Assembly: GCF_018873765.1 (NCBI RefSeq)
Contig: NC_057925.1
Coordinates: forward strand, 27,992,646-28,056,645
Source of the DNA: Telopea speciosissima
Taxonomy: Eukaryota > Streptophyta > Magnoliopsida > Proteales > Proteaceae
Length of the DNA stretch: 64,000 nt
Reading direction: 5' to 3'
Part shown: positions 1 to 11,118 of the stretch, piece by piece
Layout: each line of letters starts with the position of its first letter
Numbering within the stretch: the stretch's first letter is position 1
Program-made: the position numbers and the translations under genes
Notes under the pieces: generated by a model
The model's database searches: none
Seen by the model: only the letters and a program-made list of their open reading frames with translations
What the model was told of the DNA's origin: nothing

Positions 1-1164
1 TGGCATGCTGGAGCAAAAGAACCATCTTCTGGAGGTTACCTAGTATCTGTTGTTTACCACTGATGTTCCAAAATTCTATTGGGGTGATGCTGTTCTTACA
101 GCAACATTTCTTATCAATCGAGTTCCATTAAGTGTTATCGACTTCAAAAAAAAAAAGTAAGTCAGCTTCCTGACCCCTCTATTGCCTCTCATCTTCCTCC
201 CCATGTGTTTGGATGTGTTTACTTCGCTACATGGACATCCCTCCAGGTTTTGCAACAGAAACCACAGCCGGAAAAGTGTGTAGACTACGAAAATCCCTTT
301 ACGGTCTTAAACAGTCTCCTTGAGCTTGGTCTGGCCATTTCCAAAAAGCTATGCAGAAGTTTGGATACAGTCAAAGCCATGTTGATCACACCTTGTTTGT
401 CAAACACAAGGATGGTAAAGTCACTGCACTTATCGTATAGGTCGATGATATAGTTATAACAGGCAATGATGACGTAGAGTTTCCTTATTAAAGACTCAGT
501 TGGTAGCAGAATTTGAATTCAAGGATCTTGGACAGCTTAGGTACTTCTTAGGGATTGGAGTTGCCCGCTCTACCAAAGGAAGTATGTTCTGGACCTTTTT
601 GAAGAACAGGTATGGTTGGGCGTAAGCCTGCAGATTCCCCTATTGAAATGACACTGCCTATGTTGTAGGGATTGTTAGCCAGTTTCTACATGATCCAAAG
701 TCCCCTCATCTCAAGGCCATATATCGGGTTGTACGGTACTTAAAATCATCACCAGGGAAAGGTCTTCTATTTTCCAACAACAATCTAAAGTTAGAATCCT
801 TTACTGATGCTAACTAAGCATGTTTCATTGACGACTGATGCTCCACTTCTAGGTATTGTACATTCCTTGGTGGAAATCTGGTTACATGGTGAAGCAAGAA
901 ACAATCAGTTGTATCAAGGTCCAATGCAAAGGTTGAATACCGGGCAATGGCACAAGGAGTATGTGAGTTGATCTAGTTGAAAATGCTTCTCAGTGATTTG
1001 GGAGGGACATCTGAGGGACCTATGAGGCTCTATTGTGACAAAAAAGCTGCAATTAGTATTGCCCATAATCTAGTTCAGCATGGCAGGACCAAACGAATTG
1101 AGCTGGATCATCACTTCATCAAAGAGAAGCTCGAAGGACTGATTTGGATACCATTTGCCGCCAT
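1..1164 (+). pseudogene. Ty1/copia pol fragment (integrase end, RT, RNase H), decayed
   Basis: Frames read along the plus strand give classic copia pol blocks in order. First comes an integrase C-terminal piece with HLLEVT and AVLTATFLINRVPLS at about 20-140. After an internal deletion comes reverse transcriptase with SLYGLKQSP near 295-320 and VDDIVITGND near 440-470. Then comes the stretch KDLGQLRYFLGIGVAR near 520-570, and an RNase H region with SRSNAKVEYRAMAQG near 915-960 and LYCDKKAAISIAHN near 1030-1070. Stops and frame changes are frequent, so no polyprotein can be made. The left part of the element, including gag and protease, is outside the window. The last 120 bases of pol continue at 3652-3773, because a TIR element has inserted at 1165. 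Confidence 0.9.
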
Positions 1165-1783
1165 GGTTTAAAGTATCGGTACGTATTGTATCGTATCAGT
1201 ATCGGTTGGTACCGATACACCTCTTTTTTTTTTAAATGAACCATCTTTGATTGAATCAAAATGTATCGGCCGATACAGGCCGATACGTATCGATACATCC
1301 AGTAAAGGGTTTTGTGGGTGATTTAATACATATCGATATGTATTGGCCTATACGACTCGAGACATACCGATACGCATAAAAAAACCATTTTCACTCACAG
1401 ACTCGTTACAACTATTCTAACAAAAAAATGAAAGAAAACTCTCAACCAAGAGACTAAAACGTTGCTTAATCTTGGTTTTTCTCACTTTTGGACTCAAAGA
1501 TGTATCCAGAAGTGCTACAACATCATCCTTTGCACCATCCAATACTCTTCATGGCTATAGACCATTACAACATGTAAGAAATCTCATCTTTTATAACAAT
1601 TTCAAAATGGCGCACTTGTCTGGTTATACATTATTCACAATTCTAGTGTATGCATGATATATGACATATATTTGTTGTTTATATTGTTTTTTGTGTCCAA
1701 AAATGTAATTCCATGTGTATTATTTCATGTGTTTCTGCACCGATCAATACGTATCTCCAATACGATATGATACGTCTCTTAAA

Positions 1784-3601
1784 CATAGTACTATATCTCG
1801 CGATATATCGGTATCTCGGGCCTACCGAGATATCCGAAATATCCGAGATATCGCGAAATATGACCGAAATATTGCATTTTTTCTGCAATATTTCGGGGGT
1901 CCATCTCGGGGGGTTTTTGGCCATATCTAGGCCTGAAACTTCATGGACAGCCTTATTTAAGCTTAATAAACACATTTAAACCATAAAATTGTAAAAATGT
2001 GAATTCAAATTGGTGTTTTGGGCTTGCACCCTTGATTGACATACGGTCGCCGACCCTAATGTATAAATAGTTAAATACACATAGATTAGGCAGTTAATAT
2101 TTAATAATAGTATTTAACTTCATCACATATCAAGTTAAAGCCAATACACATTGATGAGTGCCATGATTCTCATAAACTCCATAATATTCAATAACTCGCT
2201 TAAAGCCTTAAAGGCAATACACTAAGTGTCAAAGTTAGTAAGTCACAAGACTCGCAACTCGCAAGTCACAACTCACAAGTTCATAGATCAATGAAATCAC
2301 AACTTAAGTTACAAATTACAAGTGCTAAACTGCTAATAGTAGTTGCTGTGCCTCCCTGGATCAATCCCACTCATGCCTCGCTGGAGTCGACGTCCATTGC
2401 TCTCTGTTTGAAGGACATATGTGGACCACGGTATAGAATCGGAGAAGAAACGAGTGTAGTCATCCACAAGTGTCACGTAAATGGAATCATCAACATCTCG
2501 TAGGTAACCTATCCTAGGATATAAACTAGGGTTACCAATCGATCCAGTCCGTGAAGAAGATGATCCACTGTGATATGATGTTGGCGCCGGCGCAAGAGGC
2601 GATGGCATTGGTTGCATGTATGGCTGGTGAGGTTGGTAGTTAGGTCCGCTAGGGTATGCAAAGATGTTATTTACAAAAGATGATCCAAGATGTCCACGGG
2701 ACTGGGGTGTAGTCATAGTCCCCTACCCCACTAAACGCCCATATGATGATGATCCATATCTATATCCATCGTAAGGTTGTGATGCACCATAATCCGATGC
2801 CAATGGAGTGGTATGTGCGAAAATTAAAATAATTATTTAAGAGCAGAAAAATAAATCCGACACCGTGAAGCCGTAGATCGGCCATTGGTGTCTAACATAT
2901 ATTTAATTCATTACCATCTAAGTCATATTACCCCTAATTATTTCCTATTTTAATTGTAGGAAAATGAATTTTTAAAACCAGAAAAAAAAAAAAAAAAATA
3001 CATATGGAAAAAAAATTTCGACACTGTGAGGCTATAGATCGGCCTCCGGTGTCTAACATATATTAATATCATCACCATCCAACAAAATTTGTACATAGTC
3101 TTTTCAAAAAAATAGTTTTAGAGGAATAGAATTTACCTTAAATAGTGGAAAAAAGCTTGGATGATGAGCTTAGATGACCCTCCGATGAGTTTACCGGCGA
3201 AAATCCGACAACAATGTGCTTGAACAATGGCTAGAGTGTTGGATGAGAGCTTGGAAGAGTGGAAGAATAGGCAAAAGACTGAAATTCCTTAGCAAATGCA
3301 GCTCTCGGTCGAAATATGGACCGAAATTTGCGAAATATTGTATTAAAGCCCCCCCTTCACGTGACACTTTAAGCCAAAATACCATATTTCGTCGATATCT
3401 CACGAGATATCGAGATATTGTCGATATCTCACGAGATATCGTCGATATCTCACGATATCTCACGAGATATCGACGAAATATGGTATTTTTTCATTTCGAC
3501 CTGATTTCGCATCTCGGTAAGCTCGAGATATACGAAATTAAGCGATATTTCGGCGAAATTAAGCGATATTTCGGCGAAATATCGCGAGATTTTGAACCAT
3601 G
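1784..3601. mobile_element. TIR DNA element (inner), 8-bp TSD CTCTTAAA, hAT- or Mutator-like
   Basis: This element is nested inside the outer TIR element. CTCTTAAA is present immediately on both sides (1776-1783 and 3602-3609). The ends are imperfect inverted repeats: one starts CATAGTACTATATCTCGCG, and the other, read inward from 3601, starts CATGGTTCAAAATCTCGCG. Just inside each end are many short inverted and direct copies of a CGATATCTCG/CGAAATAT motif (1795-1905 and 3380-3595). An 8-bp TSD fits hAT; an 8-9 bp TSD with long repetitive ends would also fit a Mutator-like element. A degenerate coding tail lies at 2333-2820 on the minus strand. Two imperfect copies of a segment (2866-2900 and 3019-3064, sharing GTGTCTAACATATATT) are also present. 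Confidence 0.7.
2333..2820 (-). pseudogene. low-complexity protein tail, possibly from a hAT-type transposase
   Basis: An open frame runs from about 2820 down to a stop at 2333 with one in-frame TAG at 2723-2725. Reading continues in the same frame across that stop. The product is rich in Ser, Gly, Tyr, Pro and Gln, with short segments such as YGASQPYDGYRYGSSSYG and PYMQPMPSPLAPAPTSYHSG. Tails of this composition occur at the C-terminus of plant hAT-family (BED-finger) proteins, and the flanking 8-bp TSD agrees with that, but no catalytic or dimerisation motif is visible. It could equally be a captured host-gene fragment. It has no intact start and is judged non-functional. Confidence 0.35.
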
Positions 3602-3651
3602 CTCTTAAAATCGCTCGACCGATACGATACCCGATACCGATACTTTAAACC

Positions 3652-3773
3652 TTGTTTACTACTACTGAGAATCAACTAGCCGATGTTCACAAAGGGTCTG
3701 ACTTCTAAGTCATTCCATCCTGTTATATTCAAGTTGGGCATGAGAGATGTCTAAGCACCAACTTGAGGGGGAG
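3652..3773 (+). pseudogene. end of Ty1/copia pol and polypurine tract
   Basis: This continues the copia RNase H domain from 1-1164. The frame around 3668-3700 reads as a degenerate ENQLADVFTKGL-type C-terminal block, followed by SFHPVIFKLGMRDV with a stop. The purine run TTGAGGGGGAG at 3763-3773 is the polypurine tract that precedes the 3' LTR in copia elements. The LTR begins directly after it. Confidence 0.85.
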
Positions 3774-3846
3774 TGTGAAGGATAATGGTTATTGTAACCG
3801 TCTAGATTCATTGTGGGCTAAGGGCAGTGACTGTGCTATGACTCAG

Positions 3847-4529
3847 TAATGTAGGGCAGAATAGGAGAGAGGAGAAGATAGAAAGAAATCAGTCTTGCAG
3901 GGGAGGGGGGCAAAGAATAAACCTTAAGAAGAAATCGAAGAAGGGGGGATTACAAAGAAATCAGAATTTCAAAATAGCAAGGGGAGGAAGAAGAAGAGGG
4001 GTGGTGCATAAGCACAAGCTCATAAACTTATTTTTTTCATTATTCCCATTCAACATATCTGGCCGAATGGCCTATTACACCTTTAAATAGAAACAAAACA
4101 ATAAAAGAAAAGGCCTAACTAGGCTGTTGATTGGGCACACAGTCGAACAACATAGGGGAAAGTGCCAAAAAGCAAAAAGTACAATCTGTTCCAAGTGGGC
4201 CTGGGCCTGGACTATAGCTTAAACAACTTAAAGACTAACCCCAAGTGGGCCTGGGCTTAGACTATGGCTTATACAACTTAAAGACTGACCCTAAGTGGGC
4301 CGGGGCCTGGACTAAAATTACATTAGACTAAAAAAAACTGAACCAAATACTGACCCAAATATTGAACCAAATTGAACCAAACCAAAAATTACATAAGAAC
4401 CGTAAACTGAACCAAAAAGTGCAACAGAAATTGGCCCAGTTAAATAATTGTCTAAATTAAAATGGGTCCAGGTCTGGTTCAGGTCCCAACCCGCAGATCG
4501 ATGGATCGAACCAGGTTTGTCCTACATCA
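3847..4529 (-). repeat. LTR (3' LTR of the minus-strand element)
   Basis: It matches 5787-6470 along its length. Read on the minus strand it starts TGATGTAGGACAAACC and ends CTGCCCTACATTA, so its two ends are themselves nearly complementary (TGTAGGACA versus TGCCCTACA). It contains three variant copies of a CAAGTGGGCCTGGGC motif at about 4193-4310. The adjacent polypurine tract is at 4530-4537. Confidence 0.9.
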
Positions 4530-5772
4530 ACTCTCCCATGGTTAAGAAAAACTCGACAACAAGTTTTAAAGAAGGAAAAGATCAGCACCACTTGATCAGC
4601 ATCCACGATCAAAAGCTTAGATGGGTTGATGATCACACACATTTCACAATCAACCTTTACGATATCCCGACGGTCGTCAACAAATGATATCACTTTGATT
4701 GGAATATGACCACGAGGTTTTGTCACTGTAATCAGACCATTGATCAATTCCACGGCTGCAATCCTGATCAGATCATTCAGTTTATTCTTGATCACGGGGT
4801 CATTCTCGTGCTATTCAACAACCTGTGGAGGAATTGGTTCTTCATGCGACTGTGGTGTGGTTACCTTTGGCTTTAATCCTCTCAAAATATGACACTTGGT
4901 CAAATGTAATGGCCTTAGAATACAAGCGTTGATGAGAAGGTCAATGTTGCCACAACCCTCATTCACCCAATCACAGCCCACTTTGATGATGCGCCTTGAA
5001 GATGGAAATATCCGACACCAAGCCCCATCAAAGTATGTGGTATGAGCAAATTCGCAAATTATTGATCAACAAGCTTGTCATAACATATCTCACCGGTTTT
5101 TGACAACATCTCTATTACGGGTTGCGAGACGAAATTGCTACTTTGCTCATTATCAACACAGAATATGATACCTTTTCCATTGGGCAATCCCAATCGAGTT
5201 CGGAAATATGGGTTTCCATTGGGCAATCCCAACTAAGACGTTAGAAGGGAGGGGTAATGTTGGATGCTAAGTGAAGCCAATCTGGGTCGATTGAAGGACT
5301 GAATCACTAGTAACCTAATCCACAATAGGATCACGGATACTGCCAAAACAATTGAAAACAGTCAGCTATAACACTATGTTCCAGCAACAGAAAATAGGTA
5401 AAAGTCCCAATATTAAGTTACTGAACTAGTGCTGTTAGGACTGATGTACTCCAAAGATGCTTCAAATCGATCCCCAATAGGCTCAGTGGTTGATGAGTTC
5501 TGGAGCCTTGAAGTTGCAGCAGAATCTGGGCAAGCCGCAGGTGTGCAGCAGCTCTCCAATTGATGGTGTGAACAGAAGCAGGCCCATGTGAGGATTAGGA
5601 GCTGAATCAAGTCTTCAAAAGGTACTATTGTAGAGGATTGTTACAGTCTCACAGTAATAGCAACAGCAGCAGAAATCAAGTAGAGGAAGATGAAGAAGAT
5701 AGGGAGATAAACAGAGTGGGGAAGAGAGATCACAAGGGGAGGAAGAAGATGAGATCCTTCAGCCAGGCTTCA

Positions 5773-5784
5773 GCTCTGATACCA
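5773..5784 (-). other. primer-binding site, initiator-Met tRNA type
   Basis: The minus strand reads TGGTATCAGAGC two bases after the end of the LTR. This 12-mer is complementary to the 3' end of plant initiator tRNA-Met and fixes the orientation of the element. Confidence 0.9.
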
Positions 5785-5786
5785 AA

Positions 5787-6470
5787 TAATGTAGGACAGA
5801 ATAGGAGAGAGGAGAAGATAGAAAGAAATCAGTATTGCAGGGGGGCAAAGAAAAAACCTTAAGAAGAAATAGAAGAAGGGGGGATTAAAAAGAAATCAGA
5901 ATTTCAGAATAGCAAGTGGGGAAGAAGAAACCGTGAAGGAGAAGAAGAAGAGGGGGTTGCATAAGCACAAGCTCATAAACTCATTTTTTTCATTATTCCC
6001 ATTCAACGTATTTGGCCGAATGGCCTATTACACCTTTAAATAGAAACAAAACAATAAAAGAAAAGGCCTAACTAGGCTGTTGATTGGGCACACAGTCCAT
6101 CAGCCTAGGGGAAAGTGCCAAAAAGCAAAAAGTAAAATCTGTTCCAATTGGGGCTGGGCTTGGACTATAGCTTAAAAAACTTAAGGACTGACCCCAAGTG
6201 GGCCTGGGCTGGACTATGGCTTAAACAACTTAAAGACTGACCCCAAGTGGGCTGGGCCTGGGCCTGGACTATGACTAAAATTACATAAGACTCAAAAAAA
6301 CTGAACCAAATACTGAACCAAACCAAAAAATACATAAGAACCGTAAACTGAACCAAAAAGTGCAACAGAAATTGGTCCAGTTAAATAATTGCCTAGATTA
6401 AACTAGGTCCGGGTCCAGTTTGGGTCCCAATCCATGAATCAACGGATCGAACCGGGTTTGTCCTGCATCA
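5787..6470 (-). repeat. LTR (5' LTR of the minus-strand element)
   Basis: This is the partner of 3847-4529. On the minus strand it starts TGATGCAGGACAAACC and ends CTGTCCTACATTA, directly followed by the primer-binding site. The differences from its partner are scattered substitutions and small indels. Confidence 0.9.
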
Positions 6471-6592
6471 CTCAGCCCAAGCTATCATACCTTATTTACA
6501 ACCCTCCTCCTTATTATAAATAAGAAAGGCCTCCATCATCTCTGACAAGCCAAATCATTCTCTGATGTTTTTCTTCTCAACTGTTGAGACAT

Positions 6593-8988
6593 CTGAGAGG
6601 AGGGATGATAGACTTTTTAGGGCTACTTTCTCTGACGAGAGGACATTTATTCAGCGCATTCCCTAACTCCCTGAGAGTAGCTCATTAGGTTTCTGCAGAC
6701 CCTTTGTTTGTGGACATTCCTCTCATGTACCTCTTTCAGGATTGGTTTCAAATTGTAGACTCAAACTCCTCGTACTATACTTACAATCGAGTGGACTCCT
6801 TCCCCAGTTGGCTCTCTTAAACTCTACCATTGATGGTTGTTCGCTTGCACCCTTAGGAACCCAGGACCCTCTGGAGTCAGGGAGTAGTTATAGATGAGGA
6901 AGGAAGGATTCTGAGAGCTTACCAAGGTCCAATTCTTGCAGGAAACTTGATTGTAGCTATTTCTTCCAGAGCTCATAAGTACCTTTGGAATGAATCTTAT
7001 TATGGAAGTGGATTATGCCACTGTTGTTCGATGGATGCATAGAAACTCTGAATAAACTTGGATAGTGGATACTTGCAAACCAAATTAGCACATCACTCAT
7101 CTTTGTTCCCCAGTGATTAACTCATTCTAGTGGAAGCACAGGTCTACAAATGATATAGTGGATGACTAAGCAAAGCAGAGTGTCTTATGACCAAAATTAT
7201 GTGTAGGGGACAGTTTTCCATTGTCAAAAGTAATGTAGTCCTAGATTAATAGAGGACCAACTAGGAGCCAGAAATACCAAGATCTGTTATAAACAGGTGA
7301 ATCAGCTAGGTCAAAATAGGGTTTTTGGTGAAATTAGGGTTAAGGTTTGATCTGTGGGTTATGTCAAGTTGAGGTAGGGGAGTCTAACAGTGAAGGTCCT
7401 GAGATCTTTTAATGGATGGATGTGTGTAAACTTGAATGGGCAGCAAGTTAGGGTTACAGTTTTGGGTTTTGGGTTTTGGGTTTTGGAAAAGAGCAAAAGA
7501 TGGATTTCTAGAGTTTGGCTGGACAAAAGTTAACCAAACATGAATGACTTTCTTGGGAGGGTATCAGTTAGATTTGTAGACTGTTCTAACGATTGGTTTG
7601 GGCTGGGCAGAAATTAGGGTTTTGGGTTTTGATTTGAGATGGGGGGAATTATGGTTTCAATGGTTGGGATGGGCAGCAAGGGAGATCGAGTTCTCCTTAT
7701 GGGCATCGGGTGTTGTGGTTGAAGTTTGATGAAGTTCTGATGGCTTGTTAGGTCTATGGGGAATTTAGAGTATGGGAAAACTGAAAATAACAAAGGGAAC
7801 AACTAGGGTTGGGGCTACAGAGGATTAGAAGAAGGATGGGGATGGGGATGGGGATGTCTCAAACTTACTGTAGTTGCAGATTACTCTTGGCAGCAGCTTT
7901 TTTGAGGATGAAACTTGAATAAAAATCTAAACTTGAAAGTAGATCTTTAAAAGAACCACCCGGGCTTCACACCGTAAGGTGTCAATTGAATCAAACAACA
8001 ATCCCATCAACAAACCACCCGGGCTTCCCACTACGAGATGTCAATCGGATCAAACACCAAACCCACCAGCCTTGATCAAACACAAGACAAATATCTTCAA
8101 CGGAGAAGAAGAGCAGCAAAAAAATTTCAATAATACCAGTGGTCAATACTTGCCCCCTCCCCCTTACAACCTTACATAAAATACTCAAAAATAGACTCCT
8201 ACACTAAAAAGGAAAGGTCTAACCCAATCTTTAACCTATTTGGTAACCTAAACTGACTAGGAAACCTAAATACTAAAGGAAATAGACTCAAAACATGGTT
8301 AAACTTATAGAGTCTTAATCTAGCCCAACTTATATAGCAATTAAATAATTACATGACCACTTAACCAAGTCACATGATAACTTAAGTGATCACTACCACT
8401 AACTAAAATAAAAAGAAATCTACTAACTAATCCCGTATGTAACCTTATTACCCATAGTTTAGGTCCATAAAAGTGGCCTATTACATTGAAAACCCAAGGG
8501 ATCAAAGGCCCAACATATATATCACCTAACCCTAGACTTATTCCCATCAAAATAAACCTCTTTTGGTGATTTATCTACATCACAAAAGCATTTTTGTTTC
8601 TTGCCATAGTTTGCTGTATTGTTCTGTTTGATATGGGGGAGCGTTGATTCCATTCTTCATTTTTTTTAAATATATTTGTTACTTATTGGAGGGAAAAAAG
8701 TTAGTTGCTTAAAATAATAATAATAATAATCAACAGTTGCCATGGCACTAACTGAATGGCCAGCAGCCATGATCTTCCTAGACGAGCACCATATTCTGAG
8801 TATAATTGTCTTGTTTCAGGAATGTTTCCATATGGCCGATATATCTCCTTTCATCTTCTAGTCATCGATGCCTTGGGCATCATGGACCACGTTATTACTT
8901 AGCATCTCCCTGACAGCTATAGCAATAATTAATAATGATGATGATGATAACAAGAATCATTATAATAAAAGACTTGGGTGATCCATAC
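6593..8988. other. gene-free stretch, probably decayed repeats and primase 3' flank or intron
   Basis: I see no supportable gene. Visible items are G/T-rich short repeats (GGGTTTT repeated near 7465-7490; GGGGAT repeated near 7838-7855) and a pair of 60-bp tandem copies at about 7958-8078 (each with ACCACCCGGGCTTC, then GTCAATTGAATCAAAC or GTCAATCGGATCAAAC). A (TAA)n run lies at 8712-8730 and an (ATG)n run near 8936-8950. The missing downstream primase exons were looked for on the minus strand here and not found. The paired CCGGGCTTC repeats suggest the remnant of another retroelement. Confidence 0.4.
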
Positions 8989-11118
8989 CTCTAAGGGCTG
9001 TATCAATCATTTTAATAGCAATGGTCATCAATGGCCAGCAGTCAAGGCAAACATCAGCTCCTGAGCAGCAATATCGAACATCATCATAATCTGTCATATC
9101 CTGTTTAATAGTATGCTCATCAGCCAATCCTTAATTTTTTGAATTTCCATGTAGGAAATAATTTTTTGGCAAGTCTAGAAACTGAATTTCTTACTATATC
9201 AAAAATCAGCTCCCTCTCCACTGGAGTGAAAACATTATCACCAGAATGTGTATAGGCATGTCTTTTAGCAGGCTGTAGCACAAGGGTAAAAGTTGTAACA
9301 CATCAATAAGACAATAACTAGTGGAACTCATAGGCAACAATGATAACTTGGCTGAAAGCATAGTGGAAAAGCTCAGTACACTAGAGACTCAGTTCCGCTT
9401 GAAATGCCACAACTCTGCCAAGCTTGTGAGTAACGGAGTTATTTCCTCAATTACTCCATGACATGGCATGCTTTATAAAAGGGGATAGAAAGACCAGCAT
9501 CAAGCTTTACACATTGAAGAAGAAATATTTGCTTCACATAACAAATATCTTCAACAAAATCAGGACAAAATTTTGAAAGGAGCTAAGAGCTTTACAAACA
9601 GAATCACAATGACCAGAAGCATTTAACTTTTCCATATCCATACATGTCCTATAAGGATTTTCTTTAAATTTTATATTCTTTATTTGTCCTAGACCCTTTG
9701 TCAGCTTGTCCGAATCATGATCTATTGATGAAAAAATCAACTGCAGCCATAAGCATTGAAATCTTTGCTTGAAAATTAAAAGCAAGCAAATCATACATCT
9801 ACACTGTACACAGGCCCAATATCAATTTTAAATGGGCACTTGTCTTTGATGGAATTTTCCAACTCCGCCGCATTGTTGAATGACTGGAACCGCAAATATA
9901 TATCATTATCCAGAGTAAAGGAAAATTCTCTTCTGCCAAAGTAAGATGGATCACAAGCCGGGTGCTTCCCATCTACAAGAACAAAGAGACAAAGATTAAA
10001 CAACAGAGGGGGGAAAGGAAAGAGGGAAAAAATAGAGAGAAATTACATGGCATGAGCAGGTTCTTCAGGAAACTTCAACTAGCCAATCAAGAATTAAATA
10101 TTAAAATAAAGGAAACTTATATTACCATTTCCATAGGACATCCATTTAAAGATATCAATGTGCGGAAACAGCTTTCCTGACAAAAATGATGCATTCCATA
10201 AGTACATATACTAATTTATAAAAGAAACTCAGACTTGATTATAACATGTAGCAAATGGCAAGCAGCAGAAAGACAGAATAATGGTACAATCTAACAAATT
10301 ATAGGAAGTCAATTCACAAGCCACCACATGCATAAATAAAATAAATTCAAGTTAAGGCAAGGTAGAATCCCATAGCGATACCTAACACAGGAAAGTTCAT
10401 AAGCAAAACCCATCCATCATCCAGGCATTGGTTCATCCCATGCACATCAGGTCAACTAATTAATAAACAAATTTAGATGGGGATAATACTAAAATAGGAC
10501 ACTGTCAAAATTGAATCAAGAGAGGGAAGAATCTAACAACCTATTAAATCACATTAATTGATTTATGACAAAGAGTATCAGCAAATTTAATTTCATAATT
10601 TAATATGCCTATCCAAGAGATGGTGATTTACCAGATAAATGGAGTAAAAAATTAACTAATCATCATAGGAATGTCACAGATCAAATAATGAACCATGGTA
10701 CACTGCAAAATCAGGCACATTGATCTTAAACCCCCCCCCCCCCAAAAAAAAAGAAGAAGCAGGGCACCATCTTCTGTAGAGGGTCCATTTAGAAGATCTT
10801 CCATTGTCATAAAGCACATATTCAAAAAGGAAGAAAAAGCCAATTAATTTATCCCAACATTGACAGCACCACTACTACAATAGAGACAAAATTTTCTACG
10901 GGCAGCACTCCAAAGGAAAGAATGGATGTTCGAACAAATAAAAACACCAAATCAAGGATTAGAACCAAAGGGGAAAAAATAAATTAAAAACTACCATAGT
11001 ATAATTTAAGATAATTGGCATTAAATCCTTCAGGAACAGCATTTCGTTGCCTCTGCTCAGGTTCACACCCATCAATTAACATGTCATCTCTTCCACAATC
11101 AGCTTCTTCTTTGGCCAT
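8989..11118 (-). CDS. DNA primase small subunit, five N-terminal exons (gene continues or is truncated to the left)
   Basis: This would be the catalytic small subunit of DNA polymerase alpha-primase, which makes RNA primers at replication forks in the nucleus. Coding exons, all with consensus GT/AG borders and matching phases, are 11118-10995, 10176-10126, 9972-9797, 9272-9195 and 9100-8989 (541 coding bases, about 180 residues). The start ATG at 11118 opens [12 protein letters not shown]. Family hallmarks are [20 protein letters not shown], the REFSFTL and [11 protein letters not shown] block, KIDIGPVYS, and [17 protein letters not shown], which contains the catalytic Asp pair (DID). The zinc-binding cysteines follow in [12 protein letters not shown]. 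Family members have about 400-450 residues, so the C-terminal 55-60%, including the SGRRGVH motif, is missing here. A conserved donor follows the last exon (GTATGG at 8988), so the gene either continues past a large intron beyond the left edge or is broken. The 5' UTR exon lies 13 kb away at 24181. Confidence 0.9.

Larger units (their letters stand above)
1165..3651. mobile_element. TIR DNA element (outer), inserted in copia pol
   Basis: The ends form a perfect 17-bp terminal inverted repeat, GGTTTAAAGTATCGGTA at 1165 and its reverse complement ending at 3651. The similarity continues inward as degenerate CGATAC-rich repeats (1182-1380 and 3610-3640). Removing the segment brings the copia coding sequence (…LIWIPF, then TTENQLADV) back together to within a few bases, which shows it is an insertion. 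No clear target-site duplication is visible; TTG flanks both sides but is too short to rely on. No transposase was recognised outside the nested element at 1784-3601, so this looks non-autonomous. Superfamily is undetermined. Confidence 0.65.
3847..6470 (-). mobile_element. complete non-autonomous LTR retrotransposon, TSD CTCAG
   Basis: Two near-identical 683-684 bp repeats (3847-4529 and 5787-6470) flank a 1.26-kb interior. The host repeat CTCAG lies on both sides (3842-3846, 6471-6475). On the minus strand the upstream LTR ends …CTACATTA, and two bases later comes TGGTATCAGAGC, the standard initiator-Met tRNA primer site (plus-strand 5773-5784). The other LTR is preceded by the polypurine run GGGAGAGT (plus-strand 4530-4537). 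The interior has only short open frames and no gag, RT, RNase H or integrase that I recognise, so it must depend on proteins from another element. It sits inside the 3' LTR of the copia element. Confidence 0.9.
3774..6592 (+). repeat. 3' LTR of the copia element, split by a nested insertion
   Basis: The LTR starts TGTGAAGGATAATGG right after the polypurine tract. It runs 3774-3846, is interrupted by the minus-strand LTR element 3847-6470, and resumes at 6471 after the duplicated CTCAG. The resumed part carries a TATA box (TATAAATAAG at 6515). The end is set at about 6592 (…GTTGAGACA) only because LTRs normally end in CA; no 5' LTR is present for comparison, so this boundary is soft. Without the insertion the LTR would be about 190 bp, within the copia range. 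Confidence 0.6.

Noticed and set aside
1679..1979. Overlapping open frames rich in Ile-Ser-Asp-Ile repeats (also near 3191-3608)
   Set aside because: They are translations of the CGATATCTCG-type repeats at the ends of the nested TIR elements.
8758..8890. A sixth primase exon
   Set aside because: No frame on the minus strand gives the expected motif (SGRRGVH type) and splice phase; left as intron or flank.
9534..9794. 86-codon minus-strand frame directly after primase exon 3
   Set aside because: It lies in the intron between exons with matching phases and good splice sites; no homology to primase.
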